A stretch of DNA of 39,987 bases from Chrysochromulina tobinii (lineage: Eukaryota; Haptophyta; Prymnesiales; Chrysochromulinaceae): the NCBI GenBank assembly GCA_001275005.1, contig JWZX01003138.1, positions 1-39,987 on the forward strand, written 5' to 3'. The notes under the pieces were generated by a model that saw only the letters and a list, made by a program, of their open reading frames with translations, searched no databases and had not been told where the DNA came from. Each line of letters opens with the position of its first letter. The first letter of the stretch is position 1. Both the position numbers and the translations under genes were made by a program. Shown in pieces: positions 26,052 through 36,103 of the stretch.

Positions 26052-28595
26052 GTGGAGCCTGTGATGTCCAGAATGAACTCTCTCTCATCATTTTCACAGT
26101 CAAGGCAGCTTTCCATGTCCAGTCCGCAATGCGCGCTGGCAAGCGAGCTCGACTCTTACGCTCGCTTTCATCGTGAGCATCGACACAGTCCGAACGCCCT
26201 TTACCTCGTGTACACATGCCGTGCGCTAATGCCGATGGCAGACGCCACACGTCAGGACGATCACTTGCCGCGGCCGGTTGCATTCCCATGCTTGGGGGTC
26301 GGCGACCGCTTCCGGCTCATATGCTTCATGCTGCGAGCTGCGATTGCTTTTCAGCGCGTGCTGCTCATAGATTGGCAGTCGCCCATGCCGATTGAGGAGT
26401 TTTTCGAACCCAGCCGCATCGACTGGCGGCTGCGCGAGGACGAGCTGGCGGCGCTCAATCAGCACCCCGTCATTAGGTGGGCTCAAGATCTTGAGAGCGA
26501 GCCGCCGCGCACGAGGTTCCTGCGGATCACGGGCAACGCGCAATGGTTCGCGGCAATCCGAGCGTCGCCAGCTCAGAAGCCGTCCGAGTCAAGTCGCCAA
26601 TCTACCTCGCAAGGCATGGTATACGAGCCCAAGCTCAGCTGCCTGTGGCACTTCATCTTCAAGCCGTCCGAGTGGCTGAGCCGCACGCTGGCCGAGCGGC
26701 GCACGCGCATGTTTGGCAGCGCGAGCGAGCCGTACGACGCGCTGCATGTGCGGATGGGAGATGCGGCCGAAGGAGTCGCCTTCGAAGAGCGCTCCGTGCC
26801 GCGCACCGACAGGAGGTTTTCACACGCGACCGCGCTGCATATGATCCGATGCGTGCAGGCGCAGTCGACGCTGCCCCTGTTCGTGGCGACCGACAATGCC
26901 GCGCTCAAACAGGCCATCCAGCGTCGCAGCCTCGCGCCGCTCTCGCTCGCGAGCGCGGCCGTTGCCAAATCTCCCAAATCTCCCAAATCTCCCAAATCTC
27001 CCAAATCTCGTGGTGCCGGCGGTCGTGGGGTAGAGGGCGGGCATGCGGTCAGGCATGCGGGCGTCACCGCGCCGGACCTGAGCAGCCTTGGCGGCAACAG
27101 CAGCGCTGGGAGCGGTCACGGGAGCGCTGGGAGCGGCGAGGCGGCGCTCATCTTCGACAATGTGATGACGCAGGGCTGCTCGGACTGCATGGTGAACCCA
27201 GTGTGGCATCACAACTTTTCGCGCGCGTCGGTGGCTGAGATTTACATTGAGATGGGGCTCCTTGCGCAGGCGCGCTGCCTCTTCCACACGCTCTCCAACT
27301 TCGCGGGCGTCGCCGAGGCATGGCGGGGCGAACGATGCAGCGTGGTGTACCTGTCGAAGCCGACGCACGTCGGCCGGTGCAACATCGCGCTGCCCACGCC
27401 GAGGCAGGGCTTGCGACCGACGCAGCCCGAATCGCTGCAGGCCACGTGCACCGTGACTGAGCCCTCGCCGCCGCGGCTTCGATATGAGCTCGCGCTTCTC
27501 ATATGCACGTCGAGTGCGCACCGTGAGCGCTGGCGCCAGGTAGTAGAAGCGCGTTGGATACGCGAGATTCCGAGGCTGCTCGTCTCGGACTGGTTTGACG
27601 GCGATCGCACTGGTCTCGTCGGCATGCGCTGGGGCAATACGAGCGCGCGCCGTTCACTCGCCGGCGCGCTCTGCATGGCGCATGCGCTCGTTGGGCGGCT
27701 CGAGTGGCTCCTCGTGCTCAGTGACGACGCGGCCGTCGCCGACGTACACTCGGCGCTCAACTCGGCGCGCGCGCTGCTTTCCGGCGCAGTTCGCAGCGCG
27801 TCCTACTTACGCCCGTGGCTTTTCACGCTGCCTCGGGTGGAGGAAGAGGCGGTGCTGCTGCCGGCGGCGGATGAGACGTTGCCGGGGCGGGGATGCGTGC
27901 TGCATGGCGGCACCATCAGCGGATGGACAAGGCGTGAGGTTGGCAAGCGTACCGGTACTACCGGCGGCCCGTTACGCTCCGTCGAGGCGGTACCGGCTAA
28001 GGGAACGCCGATTCGCTTCGTCGAGGCGACGTGCGACAGCAACGAGTGCCGGAAGCTCCCAAAGCCGGAGCGCTCGACTCTGGACGAGGCTGCTTGCCTC
28101 GGGCCGGTGGCCCATCTCGACGATCCGCGTGTCAACATGGGCGCGGCGTGGCCACCGGCGCGCGGGAGCCGTTACGGGAGCCGTGCGCCCGCCATGGCGC
28201 CCGCCTTTTTGCTCTCGTACGGCGCGCTGCATGTGCTCATGGGCGGCGATCCGACGTCGGCGGCCGCCGGGATCACGATGGTCGAGGCGCCAGATGGATC
28301 GGGCAAGCTCGTGCCCAAGCCGCCGATCATCTTCCCGCGCCAGCCGGCCCTAGGCGTGGTCAAGCATGTGCTCAAGCCCTGCCTGGGCCGGCTGTCGTGC
28401 CCCTTTGGCGCCGGGGCGTGCGCCAACCGACCCGCCAAGGAGCGATCGAGAGACACAGGGACGTGCGACGTGCGTCGTGACCAGCGTGACGACTGTCGAA
28501 GCTGCGCGGGCGACGGGATGCATGCACAGGTGGCGTGCTGCCTCGCGCTCGCGGGCGTGTACGCGACCTATACGCGACCACACGCTGAGGGCTGA
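26052..28595 (+). CDS. Two-domain glycosyltransferase: fucosyltransferase-like plus fringe/GT31-like
   Basis: A single-exon 847-aa protein. The N-terminal half looks like a GT-B fucosyltransferase of the NodZ/FUT8/POFUT type. YLVYTCRA and GVGDRFRLICFMLRAAIAF (about residue 82) are followed by HVRMGD (about 232), the family's H-x-R-x-GD GDP-fucose site, and PLFVATDN. A Lys-Ser-Pro tandem repeat (about 306-318) and a Ser/Gly-rich linker interrupt this domain. The second half (about 480-760) begins ELALLICTSSAHRERW, then DWFDGDRTGLVGMRWGN and WLLVLSDDA (about 551). This resembles fringe-like GT31 enzymes, with SDD standing for the metal-binding DxD. The C-terminus is Cys-rich. A bifunctional enzyme acting on secreted glycans is the simplest reading; donor and acceptor are unknown. 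No signal peptide or clear membrane anchor is visible, so an upstream exon may be missing. Confidence 0.72.
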   Translation: MEPVMSRMNSLSSFSQSRQLSMSSPQCALASELDSYARFHREHRHSPNALYLVYTCRALMPMADATRQDDHLPRPVAFPCLGVGDRFRLICFMLRAAIAFQRVLLIDWQSPMPIEEFFEPSRIDWRLREDELAALNQHPVIRWAQDLESEPPRTRFLRITGNAQWFAAIRASPAQKPSESSRQSTSQGMVYEPKLSCLWHFIFKPSEWLSRTLAERRTRMFGSASEPYDALHVRMGDAAEGVAFEERSVPRTDRRFSHATALHMIRCVQAQSTLPLFVATDNAALKQAIQRRSLAPLSLASAAVAKSPKSPKSPKSPKSRGAGGRGVEGGHAVRHAGVTAPDLSSLGGNSSAGSGHGSAGSGEAALIFDNVMTQGCSDCMVNPVWHHNFSRASVAEIYIEMGLLAQARCLFHTLSNFAGVAEAWRGERCSVVYLSKPTHVGRCNIALPTPRQGLRPTQPESLQATCTVTEPSPPRLRYELALLICTSSAHRERWRQVVEARWIREIPRLLVSDWFDGDRTGLVGMRWGNTSARRSLAGALCMAHALVGRLEWLLVLSDDAAVADVHSALNSARALLSGAVRSASYLRPWLFTLPRVEEEAVLLPAADETLPGRGCVLHGGTISGWTRREVGKRTGTTGGPLRSVEAVPAKGTPIRFVEATCDSNECRKLPKPERSTLDEAACLGPVAHLDDPRVNMGAAWPPARGSRYGSRAPAMAPAFLLSYGALHVLMGGDPTSAAAGITMVEAPDGSGKLVPKPPIIFPRQPALGVVKHVLKPCLGRLSCPFGAGACANRPAKERSRDTGTCDVRRDQRDDCRSCAGDGMHAQVACCLALAGVYATYTRPHAEG
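26965..27009. repeat. 9-bp tandem repeat, 5 units, in coding sequence
   Basis: Five exact or near-exact units of CCAAATCTC that encode repeated Lys-Ser-Pro in the glycosyltransferase. The period is a multiple of three, so copy-number change would keep the frame. Confidence 0.95.
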
Positions 28596-29050
28596 GCGCT
28601 GAGCCTGAGTGAGGTGACACTCCACAGCCGGGTCTTCATCGCGACCGAACACTGTTGTTCACTGTAATCTGTACGCGGCCGTAACGCGGCCGTGCACTCT
28701 CGCACTGGCACACGTGTGGCTACGCCCTAAGAAACCCTAACCCTGCCGAGTGGATCGCCAGACCAAGAACGTCGATCGTCGTGTCCCCGGCGTGACCGCC
28801 CTCGCGACCACCGCGTGTCCGTAGCGGAGCCTGCGGGCCGTCGTGCGGCTCGGCGTGATAGGCGTGATTGGACGGGAGATTGCCGTACACCCGGTTCGCT
28901 TAATTACCGTTTCGGTTAACCGGCCCCCGCGGTGCCCGAAAACGACGCACCGCGCACGCTATAAATCCCCATCTCCACTCGATCTCCACTCGATCTCCAC
29001 TCGCGCGCGTGCCAGAAGCCCGCAGCCCGTCGAGCAGCCCGGACGCCCGT
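28596..29050. other. Convergent intergenic region with TATA-like site and 11-bp repeat
   Basis: This spacer lies between the glycosyltransferase stop and the stop of the FASTK-like gene. At 28725-28744 CCCTAAGAAACCCTAACCCT resembles a short interstitial telomere repeat. A TATAAAT sits at 28960-28966, directly followed by three tandem ATCTCCACTCG units (28971-29003). No plus-strand gene follows, so the TATA-like site has no assigned target. Confidence 0.5.
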
Positions 29051-30733
29051 TCACGAGGTCCCCGGGTGAGGCGAGGGCGGGGGCATCCTAACTAGGGTAT
29101 CCGGATCCGCTTCGAGTCGACTGAGCGAGCCTGCGAGCTCTCGCAGCTCATTGCGCATTCGTCTCGTAGCGCGCCGATCCGGCTGGGCGTGCGAGCTCAT
29201 GCGGGCGGCCTCTTCGGGCTGAACGGCGCGCATGAGTTGCTGCAGGTGCTGCACGAGCTCGGGCGGCAGCTGCACGCCGAGCTGCACCGCACCGTTGCAC
29301 AGCATCGCCACGTCACGGCAGTGCTGCGGGTCGCGCATCCAAGCGTCGATGGCGGCGCTCCCGTAGAGACCCTCGCTGCCTTCAAACTCGGCCTGGCGCC
29401 GCCCCGCGCCCACCTCGCGCTTGAGGTGCTCAACAAGGCGCGCTGAGATTGCGACGAGCTCAGGAGGCGCCGCAGCCCCGCGCGCGCTTGGCAGGCGCGA
29501 GAGGGCGTGCATCGAGATTGCAACCTCGGCGAGCGCGCACCCGAGCAGCGGCCGCGCCCCAGAGCCAACGGCGTCGCCGCCGACGGCACGGGTGCCGCCC
29601 GCAGCCCCAACAGGGACGAGCGCTGTAGCGGGCGCGTCGCGCAGCTCGGACTGGGCGCACGTGAGCAGCCGCGCGCTCAGCGTGGTCACCGCGGCCGGAT
29701 GGTCCCATTGCATGCGCCCCAGCGCGGCAAGGGTGACAGCCACGTGCGCGGCGCCGAAGCTCTCCGCCTTGAGCACTGCCTCGTCCGCAAGCGCCTGCAG
29801 CGCACTCGGGATCCAAATGCGCGCCGTCGCGAGCGCACCGAACATCTCGCTGATGCCCTTGGGTTCCATATCGGTGAGCAGTGTCGGCAGTTGCGAGGCG
29901 GCGAGGCGCACGAGGGGCTCGTCGTGGAAGCCGAGCGAGGCGAACGACGAGAGCAGCCGCGGCAGCTCCTGCGCACCAAACTGATCGATATTGGGCACCG
30001 CCGCGCGCGAGAGCGCCGTGAGCGCTGTCGGCGGAGCGAGCTGCAGATCAGCCAGCCCATGAGCAGTGAGCATCATCTCGATCGCGTGGAAGCTCGAGGC
30101 GTCGCTGACGACGCGCGAGAGCAGCTTGGGCATCAGCTCGTCGTCGTGCCGTCGGAGTTGGCCGAGCGAGTACACGACACTCGCCACGTCACGCTGCGAA
30201 AAGTGCGTGAGCGCCTTCTCCGCCGCTGCAGCGCAAAGGGCCGTGAGCACAGGCTCACTCGAGCAGCGCATGTAGGCCGCACCGAGCAGCGCGTTGGCCA
30301 CCTCGCGAGAGGGCAGGTAGGGCGCGCTCGCGACCAAGTCGGCGTACAGCTCGATGGCCGCAGGGTGGTTTGCGAGTGGGTCGCGGTTGATCTTGGCAGC
30401 CGAATTGCGGTTCAAGCGACCGAGAGCGTAGAACGCAGCGGCGGCATCGCGTGGCGAGAGCAGCGCGCGCTTCTTCTGGTAGAGCTTGAGCACGTTCGAG
30501 GGGCGACCAATCTTGCCAAAGTGCGGCACCGTCAGCTCCTCTTGGACGGCGCGCCGCTGCCACATCGCTGCTCTCTCTGCCGCCCTGCGAAGCTCCTCCT
30601 CCCGCTTGATGTCTTTGCGCGAGAAAGCGGGCGGCTGTGGCAGGATTGCCATCGAGCGCACGCTCAGAGTGCAGCCGCACTGACGCGACCAGACGCTCGC
30701 TCGTTGAAAGAGGCGTGCGACGCCACGATGCAT
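29051..30733 (-). CDS. FASTK/OPR-like helical repeat protein, probably mitochondrial
   Basis: A single-exon 560-aa protein. The N-terminus (MHRGVARLFQRASVWSR, later SVRSMAILPQ) is basic and amphipathic, fitting a mitochondrial or plastid presequence; M28 is an alternative start. From about residue 95 on it is built of helical repeats of about 37-40 residues with recurring blocks such as AAAFYALGRLNRN, VASVVYSLGQLRRH, LPRLLSSFASLGFHDEPL and ISEMFGALATARIW. This is the pattern of FAST-kinase-like and octotricopeptide proteins, which bind organellar RNA. I see no clear C-terminal RAP domain. Organellar mRNA processing or stability is inferred from the family. The start is about 175 bp from the divergent GH10-like gene. 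Confidence 0.75.
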   Translation of the reverse strand: MHRGVARLFQRASVWSRQCGCTLSVRSMAILPQPPAFSRKDIKREEELRRAAERAAMWQRRAVQEELTVPHFGKIGRPSNVLKLYQKKRALLSPRDAAAAFYALGRLNRNSAAKINRDPLANHPAAIELYADLVASAPYLPSREVANALLGAAYMRCSSEPVLTALCAAAAEKALTHFSQRDVASVVYSLGQLRRHDDELMPKLLSRVVSDASSFHAIEMMLTAHGLADLQLAPPTALTALSRAAVPNIDQFGAQELPRLLSSFASLGFHDEPLVRLAASQLPTLLTDMEPKGISEMFGALATARIWIPSALQALADEAVLKAESFGAAHVAVTLAALGRMQWDHPAAVTTLSARLLTCAQSELRDAPATALVPVGAAGGTRAVGGDAVGSGARPLLGCALAEVAISMHALSRLPSARGAAAPPELVAISARLVEHLKREVGAGRRQAEFEGSEGLYGSAAIDAWMRDPQHCRDVAMLCNGAVQLGVQLPPELVQHLQQLMRAVQPEEAARMSSHAQPDRRATRRMRNELRELAGSLSRLEADPDTLVRMPPPSPHPGTS

Positions 30734-30907
30734 GGCGCGCAGAACGACGCGGCAACTCGCTGACCTTTCTTTACAGACCTTCGCGGATCTATGAAGGTTC
30801 GACGGGTCCCTTGGAGTTCTTGTTCCTTGGTGCTGTGTGAGCGATCATGCATGCAATTCAATTCACACTTCATGAGTTCTCAACGTATCTGAATCCAACT
30901 ATTTTTA

Positions 30908-33900
30908 ATGCGTCGCGGCCATGCAGACTCGTTGCTGCTCGCGTGGGCCCTTGCTGGCACGGTGCGTGCGCCCTTCGAAGTGCCGGCAGTCAACAAGCGG
31001 CTCGTGCTGGATGTCAACTTCGAGACGGCCAAAGATTACGACATCACATCCGCCTATGCCGTGCGCGGGTGGAACACGACGGAAGGGCATATGCGGATCA
31101 CATGCCCGTCGCCGGCCGCCAAACACGACGGCCGCTTTGGCATGTCCGTGCTCATCCGACCGCGCCTTCACTAAGAACTTCCACGCGCAGTTCTCGCTGC
31201 CGCACTTTATGACACGGCTCCAGCACAGCGGCTACCAGCTCACCTTCTGGGCAAAGCTCGCACGCGCCTCGGACCGCGAGGTGATGATGGAGGTAGTCTT
31301 CCTCGATGTCGACGAGGGCTACCAGTGGATTGGGGGCGCTGAGGTCGGACTCACCTCAGAGTTTCAGCACATTGCAATGGAGCCCGGTGACCATACAGCC
31401 AAATCACATAGCACACGATGCATGCGCACCGTGACCTCACTGAGTGTGGTCACGAGGACGAGCACACGAGCTCCTGCGAACACGATTCGCACACGGCCCT
31501 ATACCTCACGCATCCCTCGTGTGGTCACACGTGGTGCCGGGCGCCTCCTGTGCCCTCTTGCGGCCTTACTTGCGGCCCTGAGTAGAACTCTCTCTCTTTG
31601 CACTCCTCCCTTCGTTACTCCTCGTCCTCTCTCTTAATCCTATCTCGCGCCTCTCGCGCACAGTCTATACGACGCCTGCTCAGCGAGGTCACGAGATCCA
31701 GATTGCGTTCCTCATCGGACTTAAGGTGGCTGATTTCGCCTTTGATGACATCGAGCTCTATGAGCTCGACGTCATGTCGCCGCCGCCGCCCTCGCCGCCG
31801 CCGCCGCCCAGCACCCTGCTCTGGCTCGACGGGGAGGGTGGCCCGGGAGGTGTGCAGACTGTCCTCGCGACGGGCATCACTACGGGTAAGATGACGGCAG
31901 ATCTCTCGTCCACCGCGGCGGCGCACACGGGCAAGTACGGCTTCGAGATCACAGTGACTGAGCTCTTCCAGAACAACTGGCATGCATTGCTCTCACTGCC
32001 CGCATTCCTCGTCACTGACCACGAGCGCATGTATACACTCACCTTCTGGGCAAAGGGCAACGGCAACCCGCACCCGCGCCCCCAGGTGACCTTCCAGGAC
32101 GAGGACGCGCAGTACGCATACATCGACTCGGCCTACGTACAGCTAACGTCGTTCTGGCATCAGTACTCGGTGGCCCTCGCCATCCCGTACCGTCTGCGCG
32201 GGCACAACGTGATTGCCAACGTGATGGTGGGCGCGTACCTCGGCTCCTACTACTTCGACGACTTCCAAGTCACCAACAACCAGTTCATCTCGCCGCCGCC
32301 CTCGCCGCCCTTGCCGCCGCCCTCGCCGCCCCCGCACGTGCTCATGCAGCTCTCACTCGAGTCGTTCCAAAAGGGGACGATCAATTCGCAGGTGCGCGCG
32401 CGCCTCACGCGCGCGCCTCGTCCTTGCCTGCTCGACCAGCTCCTTTGCTTGGCCTTTGTGTGGCCTCTTTGTGTGGCCTCAAAGCTGCGCGCTACTGTTG
32501 GCTACAGGCCTCTCATCGACTCGATCTTAACACGCTTCATCTCACGCTCCATCGCCCGCCCCCGCCGCCCTCTCCGCGCCCTCTCCACCCCCGCTGCTCC
32601 CCGCAGGCATGGCCCGAGGGCGAGATGCACGTAACGCTGCAGTCGACGCAGGCCGCCCACTCGGGCCGGTACGGCGTGCTGATCAACGTGGCCAAGCGCT
32701 TTGAGCAGGACTGGCACGCGCAGGTGTCGCTCAAGGGCTTCACACCGCCCGATACGGACCACGGCTACATCTTCTCCTTTTGGGGGCGTGCGGCCGCCGA
32801 CGTGCCAGGAGGGCGCGCGATGCCCAAGGTTGTCTTCCAGGACGCAGACGATTCATACACTCCGCTCAAGCAAGTCTCGGTCCCTCTCACCTCGAGCTGG
32901 CAGATGTACGAGGTCGACATCTCGGTGCCCAAGTACCGCGAGGGTCACACGATCATCATCTCGTTCTGGGTTGGCGAATTCGCAGGCACTTACGCTCTCG
33001 ACGACTTCCAGGTGGACGTAGTCGCCTCCTTCCTGCCGCCGCCGCCGCCGCCGCCGCGCTCCAGCCACGCCGCGCCGCCGCCGCCCGGCGTGGTGGCTCT
33101 GCTCAGTTTCGAAGGCACCGACGACGGCGTCACATCGCAGCGCGCGGCCAACAACGGCTCCTGGGTTGTGTCCGTACCTGACGCGCGCGCGGCGCACTCG
33201 GGGGGTGCGGGGCTCTACGTGGAGGTCTCCAAAGCCTGGAAGGTCGCGTCGCTCGCTCGGCTGCTCCTTCCGCGCTACGTACCCCGCGCGGGCCAAGAGA
33301 TGCTCCTCCATCTCGCCTTTTGGGCCCGCGCCGAGAAGATGAAGTCGACGGACCCGACGCCGAGTGTGACGGTCGCCTTTCTCGACCTGCACAAGAACTA
33401 CGAGGAGATAGGCGCCGAGATGATCACGATCCCGCACACGGACTGGCAGATGCACTATGTCGTCATCGACCTCAAAGCGGAGCATGTGGGGCACTCAATA
33501 CGGCCCTACCTGTACATTGGCAAGGACGCGGGCATCTACTACTTTGATGAGTTCGAGTACAAGGAGATCGAGATCGAGGACGGGATGGCGTGGCTGCAGC
33601 GCGCGCCGGAGCGCATCCGCCGCCGCCGAATGGGCAAGTTCCAGCTCTCCTTTCACGACAACGACGACTGGCCGATCGACTACGGCGTCGCTGACGTCGC
33701 GCTCCAGCGTCATCACTTTGAGCTCGGTGTCGACGTGATGACACGCCCGATGTCAGCTATGGCCGCAGCCGACTACTTGTGGTACCTGCGCACGGCGGCG
33801 CGCCATTTTTGGGCGGGCGCCATCGAGCAAGGGCTGCTCTGGGCCGACTACGAGCCGACGCCAGGCGACATCTCGTCTTCGCAGAAGGCCATCGACGACG

Positions 33901-35054
33901 TGATCACCTGGTCAGGTTCGCAGAGCTGGAGCGCGATCTCGGCGACCCTTCTCGATGGCGGGCACGAGAAGAAGGAGCATTGGTCAAACAAGCTCGCATG
34001 CCAGGATCTCAAGGCGAGGCTGCACGAGCGGCTCGCGCGCGACCTTGCGCACTTCCGAGGCAAGATCAGGCTGTACGAGGTGTGGAAGGGCTCCCTCCAC
34101 TCGCGCGACTGGATCGACCGGTGCGGCGAGAGCCTCTACTTTGACGCCTACCGGTGGGCGCAGCAGGCCGACCCAGCGGCACTCCTGTGCTCCTCGGAGG
34201 CGGCGGTGCTCACCACACTCACCCTCACGAACGCGGAGGCGTATCACAATCTCGTCTATCGGCTCGTGGACCAGGGAGTGCCCATCAAGGCCGTGTGCGT
34301 GCAGGCGATCTTCGAGGGCGAGGTTGACGCCTCAACGGTCAAGCACCGGCTCGACGTCCTCCATGAGCTGCGGCTGCCCGTCTACATCACCGAGTTCACC
34401 ATCTCGGGCCTCGACCCGGCGAAGCATTCGTATGAGCTCGAAAAGTTCCTGCGGATAGCGTTCTCTCACGAGAGCGTCGCGGGCATTCTCCTCGGAGATC
34501 TGTGGGATCGCCCCGCCTCCGCCACGGGCAAAGCGATCACCTCCGGGCTGTACGCGGCCAACAAGGAGGCCAAGCCGGCCGCCGCGCGCCTCGACCACCT
34601 GTGGAAGAGCGAGTGGACCTCGAGGGTACAGAAGGGTCTCTCGTCCGAGGGCTCGCTCGACTTCGACGGCTACTACGGCAAGTACGAGTATCATCTCAAA
34701 TCGGACGACGGCAAGACGTGCGACGGCTCCATTGATTTGCATCCGGCGCAGGACGACAGTCAAAAGGAGAAGGGCGAGTGGGGGGCGCGCGGCGCGGCCG
34801 GAGAGGCGCAGACCTTTGTGGTCAAGTGCGATTGGGAAGGCCATATCCATGTGCCTGTCTGGGCGACGCCCGCGACGCTTGCTCTCATGTTCGTGCTCTG
34901 CTTGTTCTCGTGCTGGCGTCAGAAGGGGAAGCTTGGCCAGCGAAGGGCGCCGGGCCACCAGCGACTGCCGACTGTCCAAGAACCTGTGCCGACCAGGTCC
35001 GTCAAAGGTGCTTGGAAAGAGGATGCGAACGACGAGCCGTCGCAATGTGGCTGA
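30908..35054 (+). CDS. Multimodular GH10-like protein with four CBM-type modules, three exons, one frameshift
   Basis: Read as exons 30908-31386, 31688-32391 and 32607-35054, about 1209 aa if one extra base at 31156/31157 is discounted. The second intron (CAG/GTGCGC...CCGCAG) is clear; the first acceptor is less certain. A signal peptide (LLLAWALAGTVRA) starts the protein. Four beta-sandwich modules like CBM4/9/22 follow (each with GxYG, W-H-A, FWA/FWG and a FDDF/FDEF end), joined by PPPPSPPPPP linkers. A GH10-like barrel begins around 33570. YITEFTISG keeps the expected nucleophile Glu, but where WDVxNE should be there is YEVWKGSLH. Near the C-terminus a helix (LALMFVLCLFSCW) and basic tail anchor it. 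GH10 enzymes cut beta-1,4-xylan; this one may bind rather than cut. Without the frameshift correction the first frame stops at 31172. Confidence 0.8.
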
Positions 35055-35852
35055 AGAATGCTGGCTTGGTGGTAGCTTGGTGGAGCCGCGACTGGCGCCA
35101 GTCACAAAGGAGAGCGAGCACCGAGATGGCTTGAGGTATGATGGGCTCAGAGGCGTATTCCTGCCCACTTGGCCTTGCACAATACTTGCACGACATCGAC
35201 CTTGCACGCCACGGCGTGGAGCGGTAGCGTACGGAACTCAGCACGACTTACGGGACGGCGGTCGACTCGACCGGTATTCGATTCCGAGAGTTAGTGTTCG
35301 ACATTATAATGCGTAAGTATAAAGAGATTATAAATAACGCCTACAGCGTACAGACAGCGTACACGTGGCGAGGGGTCACCCCCAGGCATACTAAGCGTGT
35401 ACGGTGTTCGCGACATTATACTGCGTCAAATACGCCGACAAAGCACTGTTTTCCTTTTCGGATTTCGCCTCGCGGCCGCGGGTAGTTTGGGGTTACCGCT
35501 GTGGCGTGTGTGGATCTCGGTTCAGGAAAACACCTGAACTCACTCACTCGCGCCACCAGACGCTCACGCTGGTGCCGTTAAGTGCGCCTCCCAGTCAGTC
35601 CAACAGTCAGTTCAGTTGCTTCGTCGCTTTCTCGGTCTATCTCGGTCGCGGTCCCCCCGCGCTCAGCCGCTCACCATATACAGTCACAACCCGTGGTCGC
35701 GACCGCCTCAGAGCGACGGCTCCGCTCGCCCCGCGGTCAACACAAGTACTGAGTCGACTCGCTCGCTCGGGCTACTCAATGTTTGCGGGTATTATTGCGG
35801 GTTCTACCTCCCCGTTTGCGCAGCACTAACCCTCCGGGTCGGCGGCCTCCAC
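35055..35852. other. Intergenic, no gene seen
   Basis: About 800 bp after the GH10-like gene. An AT-rich zone at 35285-35345 contains several TATA-like strings. The string TTCG-ACATTATA-TGCGT occurs twice (about 35297-35314 and 35407-35426). Open frames on the plus strand around 35400-35860 have no recognisable features. Confidence 0.5.
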
Positions 35853-36103
35853 TTCGGATGACCTCTGATGACCTCTGATGACCTCTGAGTACATCTGATT
35901 ACCTCTGATTACCTCTGATTACCTCTGATTAAATGTGATTACCTCTTCGTTCGCGCTGCATCAATCCTCCGTCGGCGGCCTCCACTTGATTACCGGGGCT
36001 GATTACCTCTGATTACCTCTGATTGGACCTCTGATTGGACCTCTGATTACCTCTGATTACCTCTTCGTTCGCGCTGCACCAATCCTCCGTCGGCGGCCTC
36101 CAC
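35853..36103. repeat. Composite tandem repeat array (10-bp units plus 49-bp block)
   Basis: About 14 units of a 10-bp motif (GATTACCTCT and close variants GATGACCTCT, GATTGGACCTCT) are interrupted by a 49-bp block present twice, at 35937-35985 and 36055-36103, differing at one base. A shorter diverged copy of the block's end (GTCGGCGGCCTCCAC) lies at 35838-35852. The right part of the array is inside the open frame of the neighbouring minus-strand gene. Confidence 0.9.

Noticed and set aside
29507-30763. A 418-codon plus-strand frame opposite the FASTK-like gene
   Set aside because: Arg-rich shadow composition. The minus strand shows recurring helical-repeat blocks and a presequence.
35853-36103. 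Repeat array considered as CRISPR
   Set aside because: Units are 10 bp without spacers of constant length, and the context is a eukaryotic nuclear genome.
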